Origin: Gelatoporia subvermispora B
Taxonomy: Eukaryota; Basidiomycota; Agaricomycetes; Polyporales; Gelatoporiaceae
Direction: 5' to 3'
Assembly: GCA_000320605.2 (NCBI GenBank)
Contig: KB445795.1
Span: 62,979-126,978 of the forward strand
Length of the DNA stretch: 64,000 nt
Shown here: positions 35,040 to 47,982 of the stretch, in pieces
How the letters are laid out: each line of letters begins with the position of its first letter
How positions within the stretch are numbered: the first letter of the stretch is position 1
Position numbers and translations under genes: made by a program
Notes under the pieces: model-generated
Databases searched by the model: none
Told to the model about the DNA's origin: nothing
What the model saw: only the letters and a program-made list of their open reading frames with translations

Positions 35040-38000
35040 ACCAGAGACAAAAGTTCGCTAGGCAGACCATCCACGTTCGCACCACGCTCGATGAGTAGAC
35101 AGGTGATCTCGACATTCTCTTCCTATAATGCCGCTTCCAAGGCAATCCCATATTTGCCATGCCTGTTTTCATTGACATTTGCACCGTGCTCAATGAGTAG
35201 ACAGACAATCTCAATGTACTCATTTGATGACGCCCTTGCAAGTGCAGTTTCATACTCACCAGGCAGGACATTAACATCTGCACCGTGCTCAAGGAGCAGG
35301 CAGCAGAGTCTAATGGTATTATCTCTCTTCGATGCCGCCGATGCAGCTGTCAGGGCAGTTTTATCGTCGTGGGCCAGGGCATTGATGTTTGCACCGTGCT
35401 CAGTGAGATGACAGATGATTTCATCTTCATTCCAAGAATGCAACATGTCTTGCAGGCCATCTTCACACTCGGCGAGTAGACGGGTGATCTCGACGTTCCC
35501 TTCCCACAATGCTGGTTCCAAGATAGTGCCACACCAGTTTTCAGATTTTGCACCATGCTTGGTAAGCAGGTGGCAAGTTTCATTGGCATTATTGCTATGC
35601 ACTGGCAATGCCGCCAATGTGGCTGTCAGGGCAGTTTCATTATTGTCAGCCGGGGCATTGACATCCGCACCGTGCTCAATGAGCAGACGGACAATTTCAA
35701 CATATTCTTGTGACGACGCTCTTGCAAGGGCAGTCCCATATTTGCCAGCCAGAGCATCTACATCTGCACCATTCTCGATGAGCAAACTGGCAATTTCGAG
35801 ATATCCCTTGGAGCATACCGCGCCTAACGCTGTGCTGTAGTAACCACCTGGTTGGTCACAGTTGCTGCAGGTGAGGTCCAAAATATGTCTCACTATGTGC
35901 TCAAAGCCACATAAGAACACATAATAAAGTCCATGTCCCGGTTTGTATGAAATCAACCTCGACCATGAATCAGATTCAATGTCGTGTAATCGAATCCAAG
36001 GTCTGATAAACCGATCAGTAGGATCAAAAAACCTTTCCACGACCTTTTGAATGGCTCCCATCTGGAAAAACCTCAACTTCTAGAGGCTACTAATTTTCGA
36101 AAAAGTACTAGTCTAGTACTAGCTGGCAACTAATCTAGTACTAATTTAGCTAAATTAGTTCTAGAATTGCAGAATTTGTACTAGATTAGTTATCAGCTAG
36201 TTCTAGTCTAGTACTTTTTCAAACATTAGTAGCTATTAGTTGCCTCTAGAAAATGAGGTTTTTCCAGATGCCCAGACATGCCCTCAATGCTCGCATGCTC
36301 TACCCAGTACTCTGCGGAGTAATATGCCAGAGAAGACTGTGTGTCTGTAATTGCAGAGGTGTCTTCTCCAATTGTGCACGTGGGTAGCTGAAGTAGAACA
36401 CCGAGGCAGGCTTTGACAATGGCAGCATGTGCAGTCCGTTCAATAATGTGGAATTGGTTGTGTGACTTGGAGGCAAGGCGGTCTGAGAGAAGATACTCCT
36501 ACACAGAGAAATGAGCAAATTGCACAATCTTTGTGTCAGGGTGCATCATAACTAGCGCAGAGCAGCAGTTGAGAATTGTCGTCTCTGGGTTGTAATAGCA
36601 CCAGTCTGTCTTGAGTTCTGGGACATTGGAGTCAATATCGACTGCGAGAACTTCAGCAAGCTCCCAAATTGTGAGCGGACAGCGGCAAACTATCAAAAAT
36701 TGAAATATCCGAGTGAGATGCTTTGCTGCACCTTTCTTGGTAGTGATACCACTCAAGATACGGTCGTATGTCTTGTCGAGATTGTCCGGGAGGCTGCCCA
36801 AAGTAGTTTCGATGGAGTCAGGAGGACAATTGTAAAGTATTTCCAGCTGACAAGACACCCAGCGAAACCTATAAGATCTCGTAAGTATAAGAGACAGCCT
36901 CTATGAGCATCAGGCACGCACATGCAGTTCGCTTTCTCCCTCAACACCTCAACCACGAGAGCTTTCAGCCTCTCGTTCCATAATTCATAGCCAGCATCCT
37001 GATTTACAGTTGACTGCACATAGTCTGCTATGTCATCCATTTGTCCGGTGTTTTCATTAACAGCAATAGACTGCGAGCTTAGGGGACTGAGGATTGTCGC
37101 GATTCTAGATTCAGGGCGACTCGTGACGCAGATGCGTACATTTTAGAGGCCCAGACATAGGAGATCATGAATCAGAGTCAACATCCTGTTATGGGAAGAC
37201 TTTGGCCCAGAGTTCGGACATTCATCCAATGCATTGATGACGATATATACCAAGCGATGAGTCGATACAAGCAGCATCTTCTTGAGAATCTCTTTGAGAG
37301 AAGCGGTGGTCGGCCGTCATGATTCCTTTCCATGGGCCAAATAGAAATCATATAGAATCTTAAAGCAATCACTTGACTCTGCGGATATATTTGCGAGAAG
37401 ACAGGACAGCAGACCGATATCATCTTGTTTTGCCAGGTCGCAAAAATCGCAGTAGAAGTAAGTAACGATAGCGTTGGGCAGTACGCAGTGAAATATGAGA
37501 GCCTCGATAATCGTGGAGCTATTCTAGTGTAAGCACGTGCAACTGGGAAAGACGAGAGACATCTACCATAGTACAGTTTTCCCCGAGCCAGCTGTGAATA
37601 TTGCTGTCAGTGTCATTTGTGAATCAAGATGAGACAAAGGATGCATACATTTCCCATAAATCCATAATAGCGAACCCGCTATTTTCCATTCTTGCATCGT
37701 CTTGCCCTCAATGAGCCAAGTCGCTGTGCCCTCATGGTGCAAATCGAGCGCAGCGCGATGGTTTGCTGAGGGATCGGGTGATGATAACCACTTGCGGCAG
37801 TCGCGAACCATGTCATTACCTATGCTTCTCTGTCAGTAGCAATGGGCAGTACTGGTAGGCGGATCAACACACAGTTCATCTCATTAACGTCTCTTTCAAT
37901 GTTATCTAAGTCGACAATAAGTCATGAGCGTCAGGTGATGGTCCTACAACAGACCTATGGAATCATTGAGGTTGTCCAGATCCGTGTGAATTGCTTTGAT

Positions 38001-39210
38001 TGGCGTTTGGACATCTAATTGAGTTGAGTATTGGCACGAAGACATATAACACGAACAGGTTGCACACCTTGCATGAGTAGACTGAGACTGCTAACTAGAT
38101 CATAGAGCACTTTGAGGCTCTCCGTGCTCGCCATCCGAGTCTCGACGGACGTTAGACGATTGAGTTTTTTGAAGGCGTCCTCGATCACCGAGTCTCTCAG
38201 GAGTGTCTTAATGTACCTCTCTCGAAAACGTTAAGCTACCGCTGTGATACAGTGTATAGGGGACTCACTGAAGTGTCCCTCTCTGATTTGCTCAGTTGCA
38301 AGTCCGAGAATAGACATCACTTCAACCAACGTCTTGACAAGAATTCCCCTCATTTCCGTAAAAATTGTGCTTGTGCAATAGACTTTGAGGTGTATGATGA
38401 AGCTAGAGACATCTTCGAGTAGGTCCATGAGCATCTTGTACCCCTCTCTGACGTCACGGATTGTCTGAGGTACCGGTGTTCATCGCTGCATGAGAAAAGC
38501 GTGAACATTCATACCTCAAGTAGAACAACAACAGCGCCAATGACCGCCTTTCTTGGTTCCCAGACCTGATTGGCGAACATGAATTCCTTGCACAGAACAT
38601 GAGCCTGGCTTTGACATTCCCTTACCGTGCTTATGCCTTCTCCCACTGTTTCGCTCAGGTGCAGTGCAAGCAGAACATCTACCATTTGGTTGAGCAGCCG
38701 CATAAGCCCGGCCTTCGAGTTACCGTTGTTCTGGCAGTCGATGAAATCGTTGATAGGTTTCTCGAGAATCTCCATGACTTCACTGGGCGTCTTGCATTTC
38801 TCAAGCTGGTCAATGAATGGCCCCTTCGTTGGATCTTTGTTTGTCCGCTGCTTGTACTTCTCCAGAGCAGCCAGAAAAATCGACTCCAATTGGGTTGGGA
38901 CCGAGACATAAACGTCCGAAGGAACTGACTGCACAGAATGTTGACCTGCTTGCGTAGCGTGACAAGAAGAGCCGTCCTCAGGCAGCAATGCAGTCAGGGA
39001 CAGCGCTGCAGCGCGGCCCATCAGATCACCAAGCCCAACGCAGTGTTACAAAAACTGCTCACCTTTGGGAGATGCGGAGGACGTGGCAGGTGCCGGAGAA
39101 CGGGCAGCGCTCTGGTCAGCGTTCCCTCTATGTGAACTTGAAGTCCCTGTCAGTGGGCCCCGGTTGGTCTGCCTGAGCCCCTTCTTTCCCCAGTGTCTGC
39201 GGCCTGCCAT
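35040..39210 (-). pseudogene. NLR B: Goodbye-like / NACHT / ankyrin pseudogene
   Basis: Paralogue of NLR A and C in the same orientation. Recognisable parts: an N-terminal exon (MAGRRHWGKKGLRQ from 39210) absent from A and C, the Goodbye-like domain (LEKYKQRTNKDP, LSETVGEGIS; 38509-38910), the P-loop region (37563-37811, AGSGKTVLW), the NACHT core, winged helix (36499-36858) and degenerate ankyrin repeats (35123-36076). Stops include GTG-TAG ahead of EYLL (CAG in the paralogues) and a TAG where a Trp codon is expected after ALEAAL. A palindromic MITE at 36061-36268 interrupts the region before the ankyrins. It cannot encode a full receptor. Confidence 0.82.
36061..36268. mobile_element. AT-rich palindromic MITE in NLR B
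   Basis: About 207 bp forming an almost complete inverted repeat: TCTGGAAAAACCTCA at left, its reverse complement at right, with internal TACTAGTCTAGTACTAG palindromes. Flanks CTCCCA and TGCCCA may be a degenerate target duplication. Absent from the same place in NLR A and C. Confidence 0.8.
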
Positions 39211-40149
39211 TGAATGGTGATAGTTATTGAGACTGTTCAACGAGATAACAGGAAGAATCAACAAAAATGATTGCAAAAAGAGAAAGACGGTGAGGGGCTC
39301 ACCAGTGACTCGCAGTAGGGTCTGATATACACATTCGACGGAACCATATCGCTCATATAAATACCGATGACATGCTTCCTTGACTATCATTGCCTCGTGT
39401 AAGTGCTTAGAAGGCGCCATGGCAGAGCCTGTACTTGGCAGATGTGATTGACAGCGGCATTTTGAACTTATGAAGCAATTACTAGGCGCATGCACTTCAT
39501 GTTAGAAGCAGACGACTTCATGTCCGTACAAACCCTTATCATAAACCTGCAGAGTGAGAGATGCTACGCTATCCCCAGTCCACATAGCACGGAAGGATGT
39601 AGCTGGTCCCAGACCTAGCGGTCCAATGTTGCCAATCCCCTCTCGCGTGCTTGACCGTATCTAGCAGTGCCTCCAAAGCTCACAATTATCAGTGAACCAA
39701 GTACATGTATATCTCGGTCTGGAAACGTGCACAGAGAACTGGAATGAACTATATCGCGTCTAGCAACAATGATTCCGATGGACACGGCTTCCGCTCAGTG
39801 GATCTCTAGCGCGGGGCATCTTTCGGACTAATACGCCACATCAAGACGAGGAAGGTTCGCTTTAGGTTGCAGGGCGTTACTATTGCGTGGAAATGAGATG
39901 CTCGTCCGTGGGAGACGGCCCCGGTCCACGCGTGGTAGGCCTAATCTCTAGCGGTAGGTGGGTAAAACGGGCAGCGACAGATGTATGATTGCAGTACGCG
40001 GCACGTAGAGTCAGTGTCTAGGGTACATGCTCCTGTACACATGTATTGACTGTGCACGACGTGTAGTGACTGCCTGAGCTGCGATACAAGTCCATCGTGA
40101 AGCTCATATGAGCCTCCGGGAGCTCAGCACCGAATAGAACCAGCCGTAC
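39211..40149. other. Region upstream of NLR B, no gene
   Basis: Unlike the shared upstream region of NLR A and C. About 39810-39920 is the duplicated segment matching 25020-25130. Nothing else is recognised. Confidence 0.4.
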
Positions 40150-40620
40150 CGGTATGGCGGCCTCGTTGCCCACTCCTCCCAGTCTCTCGGAGCACCTCAT
40201 CCTTCTGAGTCCCCTCATCAGCATTGCTGCTGTCACCGCTGTCACGACCGTGCCATATACCGCGATGCCCTCGCCCACCCAGGAGTCGCGTCATATGCCA
40301 GCAGGCGCGTCCGCGTACAACACAGTCCCTACAAGGACCATGAACATCACCAAACGCACTACGACGTACGGTCTCGCAATATCCAGCGCGTGACCTTTGC
40401 GCAGCATGGGCTACTAAGGAACGAGTGGCCCCGGCGTGCGGTACGCTGCACACCGCACTACCTGCCAGGAGTGCCCAGCCCGAGCAGAAGGGTACAGGGA
40501 AGCGCAGCCAGCTAGGGGCGAATAGTCTGGGAACTCGGAAAGTACGCACGTTGGGGGTAGGCACACTCGGCAACGATGAGGTTATGAAGTCTCGGGAACA
40601 CATCGGGTCCGACGGCTGCG
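40150..40620 (+). pseudogene. Unidentified duplicated segment U, copy 2
   Basis: Counterpart of 26930-27430, with a short frame MAASLPTPPSLSEHLILLSP leading to a hydrophobic stretch and TTTYGLAISSA before a TGA. Possibly the remnant of a membrane protein exon. Family unknown. Confidence 0.45.
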
Positions 40621-41854
40621 TAGATTGAGCAAAAGAGGAGATTTCATATAATGTGTGAGGACTTGTGAGTAGAGGGTAGATGGGTGGTGTCGCTTTGACA
40701 ATCAGGACGCTGCAGCGGGAGTGTCACGAGAGTGTATCTGCTCATATTCTGCTCAGTCCTCAAAGCGGCTCAGTTTGGGCAGATTGGTGTCATTGCAAGG
40801 TGCAAATAAGCTTGACTAGATGAGACCAGAGGTGCTTTTAGGGGAGACCTCGACAGTGTCGCAGCAGGGGGCATCGTCTGACAGCGTTGAAGATCAGGAG
40901 GCTGTCCTCCGAAGATAACCCAGGATTGCATCTGTTTGCATGGTGTAGCACGTGCTTCATCGTCGATCGATGAGACGTAGGAACACGGTCCCGCTCTCTC
41001 GACAAGCGATACATCTCGGTGGGTGTTTCTCTCTCTCAGATCTCTGTTCCACGCTGGAACATACCTGCACACCGCTCTGACAGCCATCAGGATCCACCAT
41101 GTTCTGTCCTCTCCGTACTCTGTCTCTCACTGCGCTATACACACATGCATGCACACTCTTTGTTGCGCAGGTTCTATCAGTCGCGCCCTCTACTTCTGTT
41201 GCAACAATGTCCGTAAAATAGTCAATTAAAGAACTTCTCCTTACCTTATTTCCTTACCCACAACAGCAAGTTATCAAAAACATCACATAGCAGTGTCATA
41301 GAATCCCAACTCCTCCTGAGTCCTCTGTTCTGCGCAGACAACAAGCATCGGCTTTAAGCACAGCATGCTTATCTGATGCGGGATCATGTACAGCTGGAAG
41401 GACATCTCCTGCATGGTTGCTCAGGATCCAAACATCTGTACCCTATCTCGATCGGTGCAGCGTACCATTTGCATAAACGCCGGCTCAACTGGGCCCGGGG
41501 GCGTGTGCGGAGTCTTGAAGCACACCATATTCGCCACGACGCGACGCAGTCGTCCCGCGACGTGGCTAGCATGCACAGCGCGGGTGCGAAGGTGCGAAGG
41601 GAAGGATGCTGTGCGGGCGACCAACGGTCGGCGTCGTGGACGTAGCTATAGACGTGGCCCGGGAGGGGAGTCCTGTGGACAGAGAACGGGTGGGACGAGA
41701 CAGAGCGCATAGGATACAACCGAGGGCCGGAGATTGAGAAGAACCCAGTACGGGCAGCGACATCCATCCAGGGCAGAGCGCAACATACGCCTCTGCCGAA
41801 TCATGTGGGCAACTTTAACTCAAGACTCATATACTGGCGTGCCATGTGTGGAGG
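40621..41854. other. Upstream region of PQ-loop copy 5
   Basis: Contains the AACACGGTCCCGCTCTCTCGAC block at about 40980 and weak homology to 27431-27620. The frames in 41370-41770 are GC-rich and match no known family; no gene is supported. Confidence 0.4.
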
Positions 41855-43290
41855 GCAGCTGGATCAATGGGTAGGGTTGAGCTTGCGGACGAGCCAGAAG
41901 GGCGCAACGAGGGTTGTGCCGGTGGCATGCCCGCATTTGTCGCTGCCCGACGATCCCGTCAATCCGCTGCTCGTTTTGAAGGCAGTATGTCCCGCGGCTT
42001 TATTGGAGCATGTCATCGGCTGAAGTTCTGTGTCTAGACGTGGATGGCATTGTGCCTCAGTATAATGGTCACAGGAGCAGGGCGAGCATGAGGATGCTGA
42101 ATAAGCAATAAGATGAGATCGCAGGTCGATTGTGATCACTAGTAGGTCTCGCAGAAGAAGGGAGGATAAATTAGAGTGAAGCTAGATAGGATAGAATAGT
42201 AGAGTAGTGTAGCGGATTACTGGTGTTGACTCTGCGAGAATTCGGTGAGGATTCTCGCAGGTTTAAATACATAAAGGTAAATAGAAGACTCGAGAATCAC
42301 GAGCTAAGTAAAGTAGGATATAAGTAGAATGTCCGTCTCGGGGAAACGAGTACCGGAGATGAGAAGGAACATCCATCAAGTATCCACGTTTGAGATTGCG
42401 GATATCGGTGACCTCGGCGCGAAAGACAGTCAGCGCGCACGGGTGCGAGTCAGTGAAATGACGGGTTGCTTGAATAGGCAATTGTCGAGAGCGTGACCAT
42501 GACACTCAGATCGCGAACACCCTAGGTCTGGACGCTTTCATCGTGCCTTCTATGTGTCAACTCTGACATCCGTTCATTCTTCTTGGGTCTAGGAGAACTT
42601 CCTAGGCAACTTGTCCAAATTGCTTCTGTCTTGAGCTCACCCAAGCTTGCACAAGCCGCACCCCCGACCTTCGTATACCTTTGCGAGAGCATTGCATCCG
42701 TAACTCAATCTTTTTCATTTTCCGTGAGCATACTGATTTACTTCAACAGATACCCCTTGGGCGGTAGGGCACGCTCATGTACTCCCCCATCACACCTGTT
42801 AGACCGCCGCTGCATGCGCACGCTGCACGAAGAAGAGGCAGGGCTCCTCACTATAGACGGAACAGGAGCAGAGAATACTGTTGTGCCGTCATGCGGGCGG
42901 GCGGGCATGTGAAGCGGCTCAGACCTGCAGGTGAGCAGCTATAGGTATACTGCGTGTATGCGGCGCATAGAAGCTGTCCCCAGTGTCTATGTCACTGTAG
43001 GTATGTGTGGAAAGCGCACGGCATGGGGTAACGTAGTGACTGTTGTTCTCTGCTCGCACGTGCATTCGCAACGAATACAGTCCACTGTCAGGGCACAAGG
43101 AATCAGCGCTTCAGATGGCATGGCGTTCTCGCCATCTATTCCTCCTGTTCCATACCAAATGCTCTTTACAGCACCTTGTGCTCCTATCTCGTCCACCCCA
43201 CGCACATCGTTGCCGTCACCCTCACACAAGGAGTGCCCAGCTGAGCGGGAAAGGCACATTGAGGTGCGCAGCCAATGCGCCTTGTTGGAC
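41855..43290 (+). pseudogene. PQ-loop gene copy 5, interrupted and decayed
   Basis: 41855-42062 matches about 670-1040 of copy 1 with a deletion (ALLEHVIG against SLEHVIGR). 42530-43290 matches the intron 1 region, later helix exons (LSSPKLAQAAPPTFVYLCESI, RTLHEEEAGLL) and the downstream block ending PAERERHIEV. The microexon and the first part are lost or broken. A separate insertion lies between the two pieces. The Gypsy element follows at once at 43324. Confidence 0.7.
42066..42500. mobile_element. Possible solo LTR in PQ-loop copy 5
   Basis: About 435 bp absent from other copies, starting TGGTCACA and ending CGTGACCA (short inverted ends of TG...CA type), with TTTAAATACATAAA as a possible TATA region. 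No clear target duplication was found and it does not match the 328-bp LTRs, so the class is tentative. Confidence 0.35.
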
Positions 43291-43318
43291 GATCATCTAC
43301 AAGTGGTTCTCAGAAACA

Positions 43319-43323
43319 TCAGA
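43319..43323. repeat. Target site duplication of Gypsy element (left)
   Basis: TCAGA, repeated at 50176-50180. Confidence 0.88.
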
Positions 43324-43651
43324 TGTGACAAGCACGTCGGACGAGAGCGCGGGCGAGAGCGAGAGCGAGAGAACGCGCGCGAGAGTGTTCCGAATGGGCA
43401 AGTACTGGCGTTGACTCGACGGGGATACAGGACGCGCGGCTCGAGTACATAAGGTAGCTAGGAAGACCGGAACAATGTACCGTAGGAATTCCGTGCAGTA
43501 TCCAAGTCCGGTGCTATAGTATAGTCCGAGGGTGAAGAGTAACTAGTGGGATCGAGCTAAGGTACAGTAGGAATATACGATCGAGGGTAGCTAGAGATCT
43601 GATCTTCGTAACTAAAGTGACCATGAGGCGCGTGACAGCGTGGCCATCACA
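43324..43651 (-). repeat. 3' LTR of chromovirus (328 bp)
   Basis: Equal in length to the other LTR once the nested MITE and its duplicated target are removed. Includes a GAGAGCGC/GCGAGAGC low-complexity stretch. Confidence 0.92.
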
Positions 43652-46600
43652 CTACCTCCTCCTCAAGGGAGAGCGCGATCCACAGCGGTCTGGGATCACG
43701 GGTCGTAACGCGTGGCCGGTCTAGACACACGACCAGAGCGCGTCGTAGTCTGTGTAGGCGGCGTATAGAGAACGCGGGGGTTCTCACGGATGGGCACGGG
43801 CGACGCAGGACGCGGGGCAGCAGGCGGGACAGCGGGCGCGGAGGCAACAGGCACGGAGGACGCGGAGGGCACGGACGAGGCAGCGGGAACCTGTGGAACA
43901 GAAGAAGAAACTGTGTCAGTAGATAACGAATGGAAGTCCTTGTCAAGGACGAGTCAATGAGGGCGAGGAGCGCGGGTATAACGATGGTGGAAGCGCTCGA
44001 GGAGCTCGTTAGCGGGTGTAGGGATGTCGGAGAGGGGAATCCAGGAGTCTTCATCGGGTGACAGGTTCTTCCAGCGCACAAGATACTCGTAGCGCTGGCC
44101 GAGCTTGCGGCAGTCAAGAATTGCTTGGATAGAGTCGGGAGGGGAGTCGGCGAGGATGTCAAAGGGTTTGGGAGTGGCATGGGAATGGAATTCGGAGGGG
44201 TCGTGATAAGGTTCAAGGAGGGAAACATGGAAGACGGGAGTCGGGAGAGGTACGAGGGAAGTCGGAGGTGATAAGCGGAGTCGGAAATAGCATGATCTAT
44301 GGAGAAGGGGCCGAGACGACAATGATCGAGTTTGTTGGATGGACGGGTAGTCTTGATATGGCGACGGAGAAGCCATACGAGCTGGTCGTGCTTGTACTGT
44401 GGGCTTGCTTGAACATGTCGATCATGGAAGTGCGCCTGACGAGTTTGCACTTCCTTGAGCTCGGCACGCAATTCATTGTGCAGTCGTGAGAGGCGGGTGG
44501 CGAGATTGGCAGCAGCAGGAACAGAAGAGCGCTTGGAGAGATGAGGCTCGAAGGTAGGATGGTAGGCGTAGTTGGCAAAGAAGGGGGTTTGCTGAGTCGA
44601 TGCATTCACGTGATTGTTGAACGCGAACTCCGCGAGAGGTAGGTAGTCAACCCAGTCGTCCTGCTGGTATGAGACATACGCGCGCAGATATGCTTCGAGT
44701 GTCTGGTTGGTGCGCTCGGTGAGACCGTCAGTCTAGGGGTGATAGGCTGATGAGGCGTGGAAATTCATCTGAAGGAGAGCGGCGAGCTCGCGCCAGAAAC
44801 GCGAGACAAATGTGGAGCCGTGGTCGGAGATGATCGAGTCGGGAAGACCGTGATAGCCGAAGATGTGGTCAAGGAAGAGCCATGCAAGTCCGGGAGTATC
44901 GAGGGACTCCTTGCACGGGATGAAATGGGCGGTGCGGGTCATGCGGTCGCAAACAACCCAAATGGAGTCATAACCGTGTGACGCCGGAAGCTTCACTATG
45001 AAATTCATCGAGATGGACTTCCAGGGACGCTCTGGGATGTCGAGAGGCTGGAGTAGGCCATAGGGCTTGTGACAGGGTGCCTTGATGCGACTGCAGGTAT
45101 CACACGCAGTTACATAGCGGCGAACATATGTCAACATGCCTGGCCACGAGAAGTCATGTGAGACCAGTGCAAGCGTGCGAGCACATCCGGGGTGACCTGC
45201 AATAATGGAATCGTGACGGGAATGCAAGATATCAGCGCGAAGGGACGGGGGAACATATAGAAGACCTCGGTGGAACACGAGGTTCCCTTGAAGCTCAAAG
45301 TCCCTGTCTCCGCGGGCGAGAGCTTCGCGCCACTCGGAGTCGGCTTGTAGAGCTGTCTTGAAATGCTGTAGCTGCTCGGAGTTGTCCAGCACGAGCGTTG
45401 TGAGTGCCGAGATGTGCTGAGGACGTGGGGAGTTGGACAATGAGGGGAAAAGTCGCTCTGTATGATGTGAGGTCAGTAGGACTTTTTCCTGAAGCCGGAG
45501 GATGGTATCCCCCTCTCGAGGTGCGAAGTCTGCAGGTCTCGAGGGCGCATCCGCGGGGTCTTAAGCCCGGGAGCATAATCAAGATGGAAATTAAATTCTG
45601 AAAGGAACATGGACCAACGCGCTTGGCATCGGTTGAGGACACGAGAGGACATAAAATACTCAAGGTTCTTATGATCGGACACGACAGCGACAGGTGTGTC
45701 AGTTCCAATCAGCCATGCACGCATGTTGCGGAAGGACTCCACTATTGCAAGGAGCTCCTTGTCGTAAACTTCATAGTTGATCTCGGCTGGCGAGAGCTTG
45801 CGGGAAAAGAATGCGATGGGATGAAGGAACCCCTGGCTGTCGGGTTGATGGAAAATACCTGCAATGGCAAAATCGGAAGCATCAGTAGACAGGGTGCATG
45901 GGAGCTGCGGGTCGAAATGGTGGAGCACGGGAGAAGAGGTAAATGCACGCTTCAGCTGCTCGAATGCATCAGCGGCTTCCCGTGGGAATGTGAACTCATT
46001 GCCGCGTTTGTCCTTGCGCGTAAGTGCATTGAGCGGGAGGACAATGCGGGCATAATCCGAAATAAAACGGCGGTAGAAATTAGTGAATCCGAGAAATGAC
46101 ATCACATCCTTGACGGAACGTGGCGTCAGCCAGTTGGCAGTGGTGTCGAGCTTGCGGGGATGCATCTTGATACCGTCAGCACCAATGAGGTAACCGAGGT
46201 ACTCGACTTCAGAGCTGTCGAAGATACACTTCTTCGCGTTGGCAAAGAGCCCTGCTTGCTATAGCCGTTCGAGGACCATGCTGACGTGCCTGTCGTTTTC
46301 TTCCTGGGACCGAGAGAAGATCAAGATGTCATCAATATACACGACACACACGACATCGAGAAGGTCGTGTAGCGTGTCCTGAATGAATCCTTGAAAAATA
46401 CCAGGGGCATTAGTCAGCCCAAAGGGCATTACTGTATATTCGAAGAGTCCGAGATGGGTGCGAAAAGCCATCTTCCATTTGTCGCCTTCCCGAATCTGAA
46501 TCAGGTTGAAGGCATTCTTTAGGTCAATAACCGAGAACACCTTGCAGCCCTGAACTCGGTCGAGAAGATCATCAACGAGCGGGAGAGGATACCTATTTTT

Positions 46601-47916
46601 CTTCATCATGGCATTTAAGCCTTGATAGTCGACACAGAGACGAAGCTCGCCGGTCTTCTTCCGTACGAAAAGAACGGGCGATGCAGCGGGTGAGGTTGAT
46701 CTGCGGATAAAGCCTTTACGGAGGTTAGTCTCAACATAGTCAAAAAGGACTGCTCGCTCCTCGCGCGAGAGGTGGTACATCGGACCAAATGGAGAAGTCT
46801 TCCCCTCCTCGAGCTCGATGGCAGCGTCGAATTGAGGACGATGTGGAGGCAGATTCTCGACTTCCGTAGGTGAGAAGACTGTAGCAAAGTCGTGATACTT
46901 CACGGGAACATGCTGCAGGTGGTCTTCTTTTACTAGAGGTTCCGGGGGAGAGGACGAGGACGGAGGAGACAAAGATGGAGGTTCAGGAATGATAGAGGCA
47001 TCCGCATACATCATGGAAGCGAGAACGTAGCCTGCGGAGCCGCGTGGGTGATACCAGAGTAGTGCTGGAGAGTTATTCCGGGCATACTTGCGGAATCGCA
47101 TGGAGTTGATGAATGCAATGTTGAGGGCTGGGCGAGGGGAGTCGGAGGGAACTGGGGGTACAGGGGGCGAGGGACAAGATGTCGCGGTTTGACCAAGGCC
47201 AATGCCGGACGCAAGGCGAGGTAGGGTCGAGGCCGAGAGATATGAGATACCGCGGGAAGCGGGGTTGCGTCTCGCTTGATCAGAGCGAGTTACGCTATCA
47301 GAGTGTGCGGGGACAAGAGATCTGCCGTGTAGACCGAGGCCTAGACCGATAGAAGTTGCAGGGCAGGACTGGGGCGAGGTGACAAGAGCGGAAACTCGGG
47401 CAAGACCGAAGCCTTTCCCGAGCGCAGACACAGGATACGAGGGATTGGCACCACAGCATGACAGCACGAGCCCTTTGCGGGCCCAATCGATAGCGGGATT
47501 GTGGTGTTCAAGCCAATCGAGACCGAGAATTAGCGGATACGGGACGGAAACAACTCCAAGTGCGATAACCTCGGAGTGGGAACGGAGAGACAAAGAGGTA
47601 ATAATGTCGTGCGTGACTAGTCCCGAAGCTATCGGGCGTTCATCTACCGCAGTAATAGGCACCGGCACATCCTTGAGACGGCGCGGGAGCCCATGTCGGT
47701 TAGTGAAGGTTAGGGATATGCATGATGCAGTAGCACCAGAATCAACAAGGGCGTATGTATGTATGGGCTTTTTATCGGGGAAGTGAAGAGAGACCGAAAC
47801 GAAGAAGTGATCAGAGGCGCGAGGGGAATTATGAACATGGGTAGAAAGAACGAATTTGGGGGCACCAGCAGGCGAGGGTATCCACGTGCCGTCATTAAGA
47901 CGGGCATGTGAGGCAA
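43652..47916 (-). pseudogene. Chromovirus pol (protease, RT, RNase H, integrase, chromodomain)
   Basis: Read from about 47900 down. Aspartic protease YALVDSGATASC (about 47760-47725) and LILGLDWLEHHNPAIDW; reverse transcriptase LRLCVDYQGLNAM, VMPFGLTNAPGIFQ and catalytic VVYIDDILIFS; connection and RNase H LSTDASDFAIAGIFHQ; integrase zinc region GHPGCARTL...CDTCSRIK; core with ISDHGSTFVSRFW and TDGLTERTNQ; C-terminal chromodomain YEYLVRWKNLSPDEDSW (about 44080). Damage: TAG at 46259-46261 (ERL-stop-QAG), a frameshift near 45470, TAG at 44733-44735 (AYHP-stop-TDGLTE), a frameshift near 44290, and the first integrase acid replaced by Asn (SMNFIVKLP where the family has D). Confidence 0.9.
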
Positions 47917-47982
47917 CTCCGGACGCAGGTGCCTGAGTCCCAGAAGAGGTGTCCAGAGGCCTTGGGACGAGGGGACCTCCGG

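Noticed and set aside
41380..41770. GC-rich open frames of about 110-127 codons on both strands
   Set aside because: No recognisable domain, no counterpart in the sister units as coding sequence, and open on both strands through composition.
43324..43420. GAGAGCGC repeats as a CRISPR-like array
   Set aside because: No repeat-spacer structure; simple low-complexity sequence inside an LTR of a eukaryotic retrotransposon.
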